This document shows, piece after piece, positions 1 through 8,122 of a stretch of DNA of 64,000 nt. Origin of the DNA: Afipia sp049747295 (GTDB lineage Bacteria; Pseudomonadota; Alphaproteobacteria; Rhizobiales; Xanthobacteraceae); the NCBI RefSeq assembly GCF_049747295.1, contig NZ_JBMHJM010000001.1:3472001-3536000 (forward strand), given 5' to 3'. Numbering within the stretch: position 1 is the first letter of the stretch; every line of letters begins with the position of its first letter. The translations under genes and the position numbers were made by a program. The notes below the pieces were generated by a model. That model was not told where the DNA came from. It did not search any database and saw only the letters and a list, made by a program, of their open reading frames with translations.

Positions 1-82
1 AGCCGAACGAAGCCGGATCGAGGCGCATGCGCCGGTCGCGTAGGAATGTGCCAAGGGCATTTTCAGGGGCGTTCTCGCTCAT
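1..82 (-). CDS. MmyB-type HTH transcriptional regulator, N-terminal fragment
   Basis: Only the first 27 codons are present; the gene runs off the left edge. The visible N-terminus contains LGTFLRDRRMRLDPASFG. This opening (LGxFLRxRRxRLDP) is typical of XRE-type regulators with a C-terminal MmyB-like ligand-binding domain. The gene is divergent from an SDR oxidoreductase 95 bp away, a common pairing in which the regulator controls the neighbouring enzyme. The family call rests on this short motif and the context, so it is moderately sure. Confidence 0.6.
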   Translation of the reverse strand, partial: MSENAPENALGTFLRDRRMRLDPASFG

Positions 83-105
83 GCGAGCCTATTGATATTT
101 ATACC

Positions 106-118
106 ATGATAAAGTCAT
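106..118. promoter_or_regulatory. Inverted repeat in the MmyB-regulator/SDR intergenic region
   Basis: ATGA-N5-TCAT lies in the 95-bp gap between the divergent regulator and SDR genes. Its position suggests an operator for the divergent regulator. The arms are only 4 bp, so chance occurrence is possible. Confidence 0.3.
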
Positions 119-177
119 TACTTTAACAGGACAATTTTCCATGAGATCACCCAGCACGTCAATGCAGGAGATTTCAT

Positions 178-1077
178 ATGCGTGTTTTTCTGACAGGTGC
201 CACCGGGTTCATCGGGTCCCGTGTCCTTCGCGAATTGCTGGACGCTGGCCATGAGGTGATCGGCCTCACTCGTTCCGCCTCTGGAGCGAAAGTACTGGCA
301 GATGCGGGTGCGTCCGCTCACTTCGGAACGCTGGAGGATCCCGCAGGCTTGGCGAAAGGCGCCGAGAATGCGGACGCGGTCATCCATACGGCATTCGACC
401 ATGACTTCTCGAATTTCGTGGCCAACTGCGAAAAGGATCGCCGCGTCATTGCCGCGCTCGGGTCCATTCTGAAGGAATCGGACCGGCCGCTGCTCATCAC
501 GTCTGGTGTCGGCATCGGCGATCCGGGCAATGGCGAACCCGCGCGCGAGGATGTGTTCGACGCCCATCATTTCAATCCGCGCATAGCCTCGGAACTGGCC
601 GGCCAAGAACAACTCGCGGCGGGCGTCAACCTGGGCGTCGTTCGACTTCCGCAGGTGCACGACACCGTCAGGCAGGGCATGATCTCGCCCTATATCGACA
701 TGGCTCGCGAAAAGGGCGTCGTCGCCTATGTGGACCGAGGCGCCAATCGCTGGGCTGCAGGTCACGTGGAGGATGTGGCGAAGCTCTATGTTCTGGCGCT
801 CGATCGCGCCGAGCCTGGCGCCCGCTACCATGCAGTGGCCGAAGAAGGCATTGCCGTGCGCGATATCGCCGAAACGGTTGCCATCGGGCTTGGACTCCCG
901 GCCGTCTCGCTCTCAAAAGAAGAAGCGGAAGGCCATTTCGGCTGGTTCGCCATGTTTGCTACGGCGGACATAAAGGCTTCGAGCGCACTGACCCGGCAGA
1001 AACTGAGTTGGCTGCCGACGGGGCCAAGCTTGCTCGGCGACCTGAGAGACAGGGACTATTCGGCGACGCAGGTCTGA
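178..1077 (+). CDS. NAD(P)-dependent extended/atypical SDR oxidoreductase
   Basis: A 299-residue protein with the nucleotide-binding motif GATGFIG at residues 7-13, at the start of a Rossmann fold. The later segment (LGVVRLPQVHD, then GANRWAAGHVEDVA) is the pattern of COG0451-type epimerase-like SDRs in which the classical YxxxK pair is not obvious. It presumably reduces or oxidises a small carbonyl or alcohol substrate in the cytoplasm; the substrate is unknown. AGGAGA precedes the ATG at suitable spacing. The divergent MmyB-type regulator probably controls it. Just downstream is the decayed end of a FAD monooxygenase. Confidence 0.8.
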   Translation: MRVFLTGATGFIGSRVLRELLDAGHEVIGLTRSASGAKVLADAGASAHFGTLEDPAGLAKGAENADAVIHTAFDHDFSNFVANCEKDRRVIAALGSILKESDRPLLITSGVGIGDPGNGEPAREDVFDAHHFNPRIASELAGQEQLAAGVNLGVVRLPQVHDTVRQGMISPYIDMAREKGVVAYVDRGANRWAAGHVEDVAKLYVLALDRAEPGARYHAVAEEGIAVRDIAETVAIGLGLPAVSLSKEEAEGHFGWFAMFATADIKASSALTRQKLSWLPTGPSLLGDLRDRDYSATQV

Positions 1078-1091
1078 AGTCGGGTAATCCA

Positions 1092-1190
1092 GACTCGGAT
1101 GGACTGCGTGCGGGCAACCGCGCCCCGAACGTCTCGATCTAGGGTGCCGCGGGCCAACTCTCGCGGCTATTCCAGTTGTTCAAGGAACGC
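1092..1190 (+). pseudogene. Remnant of the C-terminus of a PheA/TfdB-type FAD monooxygenase
   Basis: One frame reads GLRAGNRAPNVSI, a TAG stop at 1140-1142, then GAAGQLSRLFQLFKE. The RAGxRAPxxxL...GxxxRLFxLF pattern belongs to the C-terminal thioredoxin-like region of aromatic-ring FAD monooxygenases of the phenol hydroxylase / pentachlorophenol monooxygenase class. The catalytic N-terminal 400 or so residues are absent and the frame contains a stop. This is therefore a relic, with the SDR inserted next to it or left over from a deletion. Confidence 0.5.
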
Positions 1191-2032
1191 ATTGTGCTCG
1201 CCGATGGCGCACGCCAGTCCACGCCTTCGATCAGCAGCGACAATTGCGCCGAGGTCACTCACGCCGGCCGCGCCGCGTCATCGAAAAACTGCTGCTGATC
1301 TGCTGCGCTGAACCGCCGCGATGATCCTCGCGTGGCCGCGGAACGATTCTGTCGCCGAGGAGGGGGATTAAGCCACGTGACCTAGGGGTGACTTAAGAGA
1401 AGGACTAAGGGATGACTTAAGCCTCTACGCCGGTAGAGCAGCCTGTGTTCGGGCTCGCTAAGCTTCTACGCCTCGTGGTGCGCGCGCCGGAAACCTTCGC
1501 CCTGACGCGTCCACGCGCCGTTCCCGCCAACCATCTCGCTCTCCTCATTTGTAATCGAGAGCAAGAACAGTTCGTGTTTACGGGAGGCTGCAGGAAAGGT
1601 GTGTGAGAAATGGACGGCGACCAAAATGCAGTAAATTTCCCTGCTCCTAAATTTTTGATTCCTGTTCTCTCTAAGGTATTCCCTGTTAAACTGCGTAGGG
1701 AATTTGCAGGAAGTGGCTGCGAACAACGGTTTTCCTCTTGGAAAGCAGTATTAAGCAGGCTTGAAATTGCGGATTTCCCTGTAAAATTCCCTGTTAGCGG
1801 GGAATTTGATTGGAGCCCGGTGCGATTACCACTGGGTCGCCAGCCATTTAAGCCAACGTAATCAGCGACTTCGCAAACCGATTATTCCATTCCGGTTCTC
1901 GGTTCATTCAAACGAACCCGTTGTGAACTCGCTTGCGCGGAGGTGGGCGAAGGAAATGCCTCCGGCGCAGAGAATAAGCGCATCCAGGATTCGCCAGTGC
2001 CGGCGTTGACGTGCGGCTGCTCGCAGGTCGTC
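1191..2032. other. Gene-poor stretch with repeats, no supportable CDS
   Basis: I see no convincing gene here. The stretch holds two GATGACTTAAG/GTGACTTAAG direct repeats around 1390-1421 and a cluster of TTCCCTGT-type elements (separate entry). Short frames across it have no recognisable domain. The region separates the SDR relic from the FAD oxidase and looks like debris of a rearrangement. Confidence 0.5.
1630..1810. repeat. Cluster of TTCCCTG(T) elements in both orientations
   Basis: TTCCCTG occurs near 1637, 1679, 1775 and 1788. Its reverse complement, in the form (A/G)GGGAATTT, occurs near 1697 and 1800, so several arms can pair. The segment is more AT-rich than its surroundings. A small frame (1610-1861) is dictated by the repeat and is not called as a gene. 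I associate similar Bradyrhizobium repeats with integrase-linked regions, but no integrase is present here. Confidence 0.45.
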
Positions 2033-3400
2033 TCATGCTGGCGGAAGGGAAGGAAGGGGAATAGCGGAATTGAAAACGTTGTCCGGATCGTATTGCCGTT
2101 TGGCCTTCATCAGCCGGTCCGCGTTGCGTCCAAAACTCTTGGCGGCACGCTCCTGGTCTGTCCTGGAGAGGAGGTTCGGGTATCCGCCGGGAAGCGCCAT
2201 CGGAATTAAGCGGCTTAGGGTTGCGTGCGCCCACTGTTGATGTCGCTGCTCTTCAAGCGGGTCGGAAGGATCGGGAAATGCTGCGAGGATCTCGACGAGC
2301 ACATGGTCATGGCGAAGACGAAACGCCGTGGCGTCCGGCGCTATGCGTGAGGCGGCTCCTTTAAATTCATGAGTGAGAATTGCACATCCCGGAGAGACGG
2401 CGTTTGCCATTGCCTGGATCAGAATGTCGATACTATCGCTGCCAAGCGCGGGTAACCAGCACGTCTCGATGAGGACCCGTTGTCCGCCAACGATAAATGG
2501 ATCGAACAGTTTTAAGCAGGTCGCCAAGGACATCACGTCCACTGTATTGGCGAGGACGTTTCCGATCGTCAGAAGCGATCCGATCTGTGCTTCGCCCTCC
2601 GCCGCCGTTCCGCTCCAAGTCGGCGCAACGATGACAACCGGGACGCCGTCCGGACCGACAGCGATTGCGAGTTGAACCGTCAGTTCATCGGGCGCGGATG
2701 CGGTGATCTCGGCGTACCCTTCAAGAACGGACTCTGCTTCGGCGAACGGAAAAATCAGCATGCCCGAGCGCACGTTGGCGAGATCGTGCAAGCGATGCTG
2801 CATTGACGTGATGACGCCGAAGTTTCCGCCGCCCCCTCGCAAGGCCCAGAAGAGGTCCGGCTCATTGTCGTGCCTGGCAGTCACAATGCGCCCGTCTGCG
2901 AGAACCACCTCCGCCGCGAGTAGATTGTCCAGTGCCAGTCCGAAGCGGCCGGTTAATGGGCCATAGCCTCCGCCCACTGTCAGTCCCGCCATACCGACGC
3001 CGCCGCAGGCGCCTGTGACTGCGGCGAGACCGAGCAGATCGCTGACAGCCAAGACTTCTGATGCGCAGGCACCTCCCGAAATTTGTGCAGTCCTGAGTTT
3101 CGAGTTGGCGATGACTCCATTCATGCTGCGAAGGTCGATCACGAGTCCGCCGCATAAAGCGCGACCTGCCCAGTCGTGTCCCCCGCCGCGCACGGATAGA
3201 GGAAAATCGGCGTCGCGTGCGGCACGAATGACGGCTTGCACATCCTTGGATGTCCGGCAGTGGACAATGACCTGGGGCTGAGGACCGATCGACTTCGCCC
3301 AAGTTGCGGTGGCTGCATTGTATTCGCTGTCGCCGCGCTGTGAAATTCCGCCGGACAATTGCTGGCGCAGCCGGCTGATTGTTCTTTCCATAAGGTCCAT
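2033..3400 (-). CDS. FAD-linked oxidase of the berberine-bridge-enzyme (BBE) family
   Basis: A 455-residue flavoprotein with an N-terminal FAD_binding_4 domain and a C-terminal BBE domain ending in the motif YDPDNVF. His75 in RGGGHDWAG and Cys132 in TGACGGVG fall where the two covalent FAD attachments are made in bicovalent family members. It probably oxidises an alcohol, amine or sugar-like substrate with O2. No signal peptide is visible. I chose the ATG at 3400 because GAGGGTG precedes it; an in-frame start at 3532 would add 44 unconserved, Arg-rich residues. It is divergent from the MaoC operon. Confidence 0.8.
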   Translation of the reverse strand: MDLMERTISRLRQQLSGGISQRGDSEYNAATATWAKSIGPQPQVIVHCRTSKDVQAVIRAARDADFPLSVRGGGHDWAGRALCGGLVIDLRSMNGVIANSKLRTAQISGGACASEVLAVSDLLGLAAVTGACGGVGMAGLTVGGGYGPLTGRFGLALDNLLAAEVVLADGRIVTARHDNEPDLFWALRGGGGNFGVITSMQHRLHDLANVRSGMLIFPFAEAESVLEGYAEITASAPDELTVQLAIAVGPDGVPVVIVAPTWSGTAAEGEAQIGSLLTIGNVLANTVDVMSLATCLKLFDPFIVGGQRVLIETCWLPALGSDSIDILIQAMANAVSPGCAILTHEFKGAASRIAPDATAFRLRHDHVLVEILAAFPDPSDPLEEQRHQQWAHATLSRLIPMALPGGYPNLLSRTDQERAAKSFGRNADRLMKAKRQYDPDNVFNSAIPLPSLPPA

Positions 3401-3621
3401 CGTTTCACCCTCGCTTACGAGCAGCGCGAACCTGCGATGAGGCCTAGCCACAGATCCTGTCCGTCGGGATTGCGCGGTGGTGACGATGGGGCGGCGATAT
3501 AACCGCCGGATTTCACTGACGAAGGATTCCATTACGACTGTAACGCCAAGCCATCGCTCTCCTTCGTCTCGTTCCAGGTTTTCGCGGGCGGCTTGTCAGA
3601 CAGCGCGAGGCGCGTCATAGT

Positions 3622-3656
3622 GTTCGTAAGGCGACAATAAAGTTCGTCCAGCGAAC
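3622..3656. promoter_or_regulatory. Tandem IclR/PcaR-like operators upstream of the MaoC pair
   Basis: 3642-3656 reads GTTCGTCCAGCGAAC, a perfect GTTCG-N5-CGAAC palindrome. An imperfect copy, GTTCGTAAGGCGACA, lies exactly 20 bp upstream at 3622-3636, so both are on the same helix face. The form matches the PcaR-type consensus GTTCG-N5-CGxAC and the other copies at 9420, 14692 and 14841. The site ends 13-19 bp before the MaoC start codon. Confidence 0.6.
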
Positions 3657-3675
3657 AATAGCGAAGAGGATGGAA

Positions 3676-4152
3676 ATGGCGCAAGCGCAAGCCTTTGAGA
3701 CCGACTTCTGGAAAGACGCGAACTTGCGAAAGGTCTGGGACGAAATCGTCCCCGGCGAACCGCGCAAGACAATCCCGTATGTGTTGACCAAGGAAGCCAT
3801 TCAACTTTACTGCCGGTCGGTCGGTGAAGACCACCCGCTCTACTTCGACGAGGTTTATGCGAAGAAGACGGTGTATGGCGGTCTGATTGCGCCGCCGTCG
3901 ATCCACATCCTGCTGATGTTCGCATGCACGCCGACGGACGACTGGATGCGCTCGCCGGGCACGGTGAATGCAGGCCAATCGTGGAGTTACAATATTCCTG
4001 CGCGCCCCGGCGATACCATCACGCTGCAGGCCCGGGCGCTCGACAAGTTCATCAAGCGTGATCGCCTGTTCGTGGTCCACGATAACGTCTTCTTCAATCA
4101 GCACGGCGAAGTGATCTGCTCCGGCCGTGGCCAGACCATTCGCCCGGCGTGA
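3676..4152 (+). CDS. MaoC-like hot-dog dehydratase/hydratase, subunit A
   Basis: A 158-residue single hot-dog protein resembling the MaoC N-terminal (FAS1_DH_region) family. The segment VGEDHPLYFDE, followed by GGLIAPPS, is the degenerate half of the hydratase-2 motif. It probably pairs with the next gene to make a heteromeric enoyl-CoA or acyl hydratase, as in other two-gene MaoC systems. The ATG at 3676 is 6 nt after AGAGG; the ATG at 3670 is an alternative but too close to that ribosome site. It leads a short operon with subunit B and the FAD monooxygenase. Confidence 0.8.
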   Translation: MAQAQAFETDFWKDANLRKVWDEIVPGEPRKTIPYVLTKEAIQLYCRSVGEDHPLYFDEVYAKKTVYGGLIAPPSIHILLMFACTPTDDWMRSPGTVNAGQSWSYNIPARPGDTITLQARALDKFIKRDRLFVVHDNVFFNQHGEVICSGRGQTIRPA

Positions 4153-4171
4153 TGCGACAGGAGTTCAGGAC

Positions 4172-4621
4172 ATGACCACAACGTTCGACGGCATCACCAT
4201 CGGCGACACCATCAACGGTCCGACATTCTCGGTTTCGCGCGAATCCATCCGCCTCTTCTGCGACGGCTCGCTCGACTACAATCCGTTGCACCTCGATGAT
4301 AATTATATGAAGGGCAACTTCGGAAAGACCAACTTCGGCGGGATCATCATGCACGGCATGAACAACTTCGGGCTGATCACCCGGATGCTGACGGATTGGG
4401 CCTATCCTGCCGGCGCCATCCATCGCCGCCTGGAGACGCGCTGGCTCAAGCCGGTGAAGCCTGGCGACACCATCAAGCCGACTGGTATCATCAAGGCGAA
4501 GCAAGTCACGGCAAAGTCCCGCTGGGTCCTTATCGACGTGATGGTTCTCAACCAAAATGACGAAAAGGTCGCCATGGGCGAAGCGATGGTGGAATTCCCC
4601 ACCGCCGCCAAGGCTGCCTGA
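4172..4621 (+). CDS. MaoC-like hot-dog dehydratase/hydratase, subunit B
   Basis: A 149-residue hot-dog protein carrying the fuller hydratase-2 motif DYNPLHLDD followed by GGIIMHG. Its Asp and His are placed as the catalytic pair of R-specific enoyl-CoA hydratases. It likely supplies the active site of a heterodimer with the preceding gene, acting on a CoA thioester from ring cleavage or side-chain oxidation. The start is set by CAGGAG upstream of the ATG; a longer in-frame reading overlaps the previous gene and adds no homologous residues. Confidence 0.8.
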   Translation: MTTTFDGITIGDTINGPTFSVSRESIRLFCDGSLDYNPLHLDDNYMKGNFGKTNFGGIIMHGMNNFGLITRMLTDWAYPAGAIHRRLETRWLKPVKPGDTIKPTGIIKAKQVTAKSRWVLIDVMVLNQNDEKVAMGEAMVEFPTAAKAA

Positions 4622-4629
4622 TACGCCGG

Positions 4630-5874
4630 GTGCAGCATATGCGAGTTGTCATCGTCGGAGCGGGAATCGGCGGCTTGACGGCAGCGCTCAGTCTGCACGC
4701 CGCCGGCTGCCACGATGTCGTCGTCATCGAAGCTGCACGCGAGATCCGTGATGTTGGTGTCGGAATCAACCTGCCTCCCCACGCAGTTCGCGAACTCACC
4801 GAGCTTGGCCTCGGCGATGTGCTCGCCCGTGCGGGCGTCCTGACCAAAGAGCTTGCCTATTACGATCCGGCGGGGCGGCTGATCTGGGCCGAACCGCGTG
4901 GTGTCGATGCGGGATATCGCTGGCCGCAATACTCGATCCATCGAGGTCGCTTGCAACAGTTGCTGGCCGACGCTGTTCGCATGCGTCTTGGAGCATCGTC
5001 CGTGATCACCGGACAACGCGTCACCGGCGTCGACACGGCGAGCAGCAAGACCTCGGTTACGGCGATCGATCAAGCCAACGACACTACTATGTCGCACGAG
5101 GCCGACGTTATTATCGCAGCGGACGGCATCCGTTCGGTGGTGCGAAATGGGCTTTGTGGCAAGACGATCCCGCTCGCGTCGAACGGCTGGGTGATGTACC
5201 GCGGTACTGCAAAATCATCGCCGTTCCTGACCGGTCATTCGATGGTGATCATCGGCGATGAGACCCAGCGCATCGTGGTGTACCCGATCGCCGAGGGCGT
5301 GCTGAACTGGCTGTTGGTGCGTCCAAAGGACGATGAAAACCAGCAATCGGAGCTTGGCAACTGGAACGCGCGCATGGAGCCGTCCGCGATCGCGCGGTTT
5401 GCCGAGGACTATCGCTTCGACTGGCTCGACGTTCATCGGCTCGTCGCATCCGCGTCAGAAGCCTACGAATATCCTATGGCGGATATCGATCCGTTGCCGC
5501 AATGGGTGTTTGGGTCCTGCGTGCTGCTCGGGGATGCTGCGCATGCCATGTATCCGTTCGGATCGAACGGTGCATCGCAGGCCATTCTCGATGCCCGTGT
5601 GCTCGCCTATCAGCTCGCGACGGCATCTGATATCGATGCGGCGCTCAGCGCATATGAAGCCGATCGCAGACCGGTCACGAGCGAAGTTCAACTCGCCAAT
5701 CGCCGGCAGGCCGGTGACGTCATGGCGCGCGTCAGCGCGCTGGCGCGACGGGGTGCTCACAGCGATGCCGCGACCGAGCTCAAGGATGTCGAGCGCCGCT
5801 ACAAGCAACTTGCCGGTTTCGACGTCGATGCTTTGAACACTCGCAAATCGTGGAGCGTATCAACCGCGTCCTAA
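4630..5874 (+). CDS. PhzS-like FAD-dependent monooxygenase
   Basis: A 414-residue class A flavoprotein hydroxylase. It has the dinucleotide-binding motif GAGIGG near residue 10, an ADG motif near 163, and GDAAHAMYPFGSNGASQ near residue 301 for FAD contact. The segment QYSIHRG and the spacing of these motifs recall the 5-methylphenazine-1-carboxylate monooxygenase (PhzS) subfamily. It should hydroxylate or decarboxylatively hydroxylate an aromatic acid using NAD(P)H and O2; the substrate is unknown. It begins 8 bp after the MaoC pair, so co-transcription is likely. A second ATG three codons in is possible. Confidence 0.8.
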   Translation: MQHMRVVIVGAGIGGLTAALSLHAAGCHDVVVIEAAREIRDVGVGINLPPHAVRELTELGLGDVLARAGVLTKELAYYDPAGRLIWAEPRGVDAGYRWPQYSIHRGRLQQLLADAVRMRLGASSVITGQRVTGVDTASSKTSVTAIDQANDTTMSHEADVIIAADGIRSVVRNGLCGKTIPLASNGWVMYRGTAKSSPFLTGHSMVIIGDETQRIVVYPIAEGVLNWLLVRPKDDENQQSELGNWNARMEPSAIARFAEDYRFDWLDVHRLVASASEAYEYPMADIDPLPQWVFGSCVLLGDAAHAMYPFGSNGASQAILDARVLAYQLATASDIDAALSAYEADRRPVTSEVQLANRRQAGDVMARVSALARRGAHSDAATELKDVERRYKQLAGFDVDALNTRKSWSVSTAS

Positions 5875-5925
5875 TCGGCAAAAACAGCCGGAGCCAATTC
5901 GGCGGCGGGGAGGGAGGAGACGACA

Positions 5926-6903
5926 ATGAACTGGTCGAAGAAAATCATCGCCTGCGCGGGCGTCGTGCTCGGATTAGCAAGCTTTGCATGGCATTCCGCG
6001 TTTGCAGAGCCGAACTATCCAGATCGGCCTATCAAGTTGCTGGTCGGATTTTCCGCCGGCGGCGCGACCGACACGACGTTCCGTAAGCTCGGCGAGCTTG
6101 CCTCGAAACAGCTTGGCCAACCCATCATTATCGAGAACAAGGCTGGAGCAGGTGCGACGCTAGCTCCCTCGACAATGGCGAAGAACGATGCGCCGGATGG
6201 CTATACTATCGCTGCGGCCACGGCAGGTCTTTTGCGCTATCCCTACATGCAGAAGGTCGACTGGGATCCGATGAAGGATTTCACCTGGATCGCCGGGCTT
6301 GGCGGCTATTCTTTCGGCCTCGCTGTCAATTCGGATTCGCCTTTCAAGACCATTGGCGATCTGATCGATTATGCGAAGAAGAACCCGGGTCATCTCACGG
6401 TAGCGACGGCGGGCGCCGGCACCACCATGCATCTCCTGGCGGAAGCGCTCGCCGGCATGGCGGGCGCCGAGATCACCCACGTTGGATACCGCGGCAGCGC
6501 TGAGGCCGGCACCGCCGTGCTGGGTGGGCATGCTATGGCGACGCTAGATGCGGTTGGAACGATCCTGCCGTATTCGGAAGCCGGCAAGATGCGCGTCCTG
6601 CTGTCATTCGATGGGCAACCATCGGCGTGGATGCCCGGCGTGCCGACGGCCAAGAGCCTGGGTTACGATCTCGTCTATCCGGCGCCGTACGGATTGGTCG
6701 GTCCTAAAGACATGCCGCCGGCTGTGGTGGACAAGCTCTATCAAGCCTTCAAGGCCGCAGCTGACAGCGACGAATACAAGAAATTACTCGAGACGTTAAA
6801 ACAGACGGAATGGCAGAAAGCGCCGGCCGATTATCAGCAATGGGCGCGCGAGTTTTACGTATCCGAGCGCTCGCTGGTCGAGCGCGCCAAGTTGCTACGC
6901 TAG
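5926..6903 (+). CDS. Bug-family (TctC-type) periplasmic substrate-binding protein
   Basis: A 325-residue protein with a signal peptide (KK, a hydrophobic core, cleavage near AFA-EP) and the Bug-family opening YPDRPIKLLVGFSAGGATD. Bug proteins bind carboxylates, including aromatic acids in TphC-type systems. They deliver them to a TctAB membrane pair, which is not encoded in this window. A strong GGAGG lies upstream of the ATG. It sits behind the FAD monooxygenase and may belong to the same transcript, which would make it the uptake protein for that substrate. Confidence 0.85.
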   Translation: MNWSKKIIACAGVVLGLASFAWHSAFAEPNYPDRPIKLLVGFSAGGATDTTFRKLGELASKQLGQPIIIENKAGAGATLAPSTMAKNDAPDGYTIAAATAGLLRYPYMQKVDWDPMKDFTWIAGLGGYSFGLAVNSDSPFKTIGDLIDYAKKNPGHLTVATAGAGTTMHLLAEALAGMAGAEITHVGYRGSAEAGTAVLGGHAMATLDAVGTILPYSEAGKMRVLLSFDGQPSAWMPGVPTAKSLGYDLVYPAPYGLVGPKDMPPAVVDKLYQAFKAAADSDEYKKLLETLKQTEWQKAPADYQQWAREFYVSERSLVERAKLLR

Positions 6904-6909
6904 CGTTCC

Positions 6910-6962
6910 GAATCCGAAGTTCGCCTCACACTGCAGCACATCTCGTAGCGAACTTCGGATTC
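6910..6962. repeat. Palindromic repeat, copy A
   Basis: A perfect 15-bp inverted repeat (GAATCCGAAGTTCGC and its complement at 6948-6962) with a 23-nt loop, directly after a Bug-protein gene. The TAG stop at 6901-6903 sits in a CTAG like those bounding related copies at 12871-13106. It can fold as a transcript-end hairpin, although no T-run follows. Confidence 0.8.
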
Positions 6963-7086
6963 AGGTGGAGAAGTTCGCTTGCAAGATCTGCTGAGAAAGT
7001 GAAACGAATTTCTAAACCACCACACGAGTTGAATTGACACTCATCCACCGGCGCAAATGCCATCGGGCCGTTCGGAGTGGAAGATC

Positions 7087-8061
7087 ATGAAGGTTGTTTT
7101 TTCCGCGCTTTTTTCAATAGTGATGCTGATCGCCACCTCGGCGGGTGTACCTGCCGCCGAGAAGTTCCCGATAGAGACGGTGAAAATCGTCGTGCCGTTT
7201 CCTGCAGGTGGTACGACCGATATTCTGGCGCGCTTCGTCGCCCAGTATCTCGGCGAAAAGCTGAAGACCACAGTCATGGTCGAGAACCGTCCGGGCGCAT
7301 CCGGCACCATCGGTTCCGAGATGGTGGCGAAGTCACCCCCAGATGGCAGTGTGCTTTTGCTCACCGCGACGCATCACGTCATCAATCCCAGCCTCTATCG
7401 CAAGCTGCCGTACAACACCGAGAAGGATTTTTCCCCCATCGCGGTGGTGGCGAGTGCGCCGAATGCACTGGTGGTGACGAAGGATTTCCCGGCCAAGACT
7501 GTCGCTGAATTGATCGCGATCGCCAAGAAAGAGCCGGGCAAACTTTCATTCGGTTCCGCAGGCGTTGGGGGCGCCAATCACCTTTCGGGTGAACTGTTCA
7601 AACAGATGGCCGGCATCGACATCGTGCACATCCCCTATAAAGGCGCCGCGCCGGCGATGAACGATCTGATCGGCGGTCATATCCCGATGATGTTCGATAC
7701 GCTGCCGACGGTGCTGCCGGCAGCGGCTGCGGGCAACATCCGCGTTCTTGCGGTGACGAGCCTGACGCGTGCAGCTTCGCTGCCCGATACGCCGACCCTG
7801 AACGAGGCGGGTGTGAAGGGGTTCGAGGCGACAGCCTGGTTTGGACTTTATATGCCAGCCGCCAACGGCAATCCCGCCTACACCGAGCTTGTAGCGGCGA
7901 TGAAAGAGATACTGACGGCGCCAGAAACGCGTGCAAAGTTTGCGACCCAGGGAGTCGAGCCCGGCAAGTTGGTCGGTGCGGATTTCGGCAAGTTCGTTGA
8001 TGATGAAATAAAGAAGTGGGCCACGGTAGTGAAGGCAGCAAACGTGCCTCAACAGGACTGA
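7087..8061 (+). CDS. Second Bug-family (TctC-type) substrate-binding protein
   Basis: A 324-residue protein with a signal peptide ending near GVPAAE, then IETVKIVVPFPAGGTTD, the Bug-family N-terminus. The ATG at 7087 follows GGAAG; an upstream in-frame start would add ten residues that spoil the signal peptide. It is a paralogue of the preceding gene but clearly different in sequence, so it probably has another ligand. Again no TctA or TctB is nearby. It is separated from its paralogue by palindromic repeat A and ends at a strong terminator facing the convergent flavoenzyme. Confidence 0.85.
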   Translation: MKVVFSALFSIVMLIATSAGVPAAEKFPIETVKIVVPFPAGGTTDILARFVAQYLGEKLKTTVMVENRPGASGTIGSEMVAKSPPDGSVLLLTATHHVINPSLYRKLPYNTEKDFSPIAVVASAPNALVVTKDFPAKTVAELIAIAKKEPGKLSFGSAGVGGANHLSGELFKQMAGIDIVHIPYKGAAPAMNDLIGGHIPMMFDTLPTVLPAAAAGNIRVLAVTSLTRAASLPDTPTLNEAGVKGFEATAWFGLYMPAANGNPAYTELVAAMKEILTAPETRAKFATQGVEPGKLVGADFGKFVDDEIKKWATVVKAANVPQQD

Positions 8062-8070
8062 GTAACAAAA

Positions 8071-8107
8071 GCCGCCGTCGCTCGAGCAACGGCGGCCCTC
8101 GCTTTTT
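8071..8107 (+). terminator. Rho-independent terminator
   Basis: An 8-bp GC stem (GCCGCCGT / ACGGCGGC) with a 10-nt loop is followed within a few bases by TTTTT. It lies between convergent genes and serves the Bug-protein gene. Confidence 0.8.
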
Positions 8108-8122
8108 GCCGAGCAACACCGG

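Noticed and set aside
1610..1861. A possible 83-residue protein beginning MDGDQNAVNFPAPKF
   Set aside because: Its text follows the TTCCCTG repeats and the frame has no domain, so I list the repeat instead.
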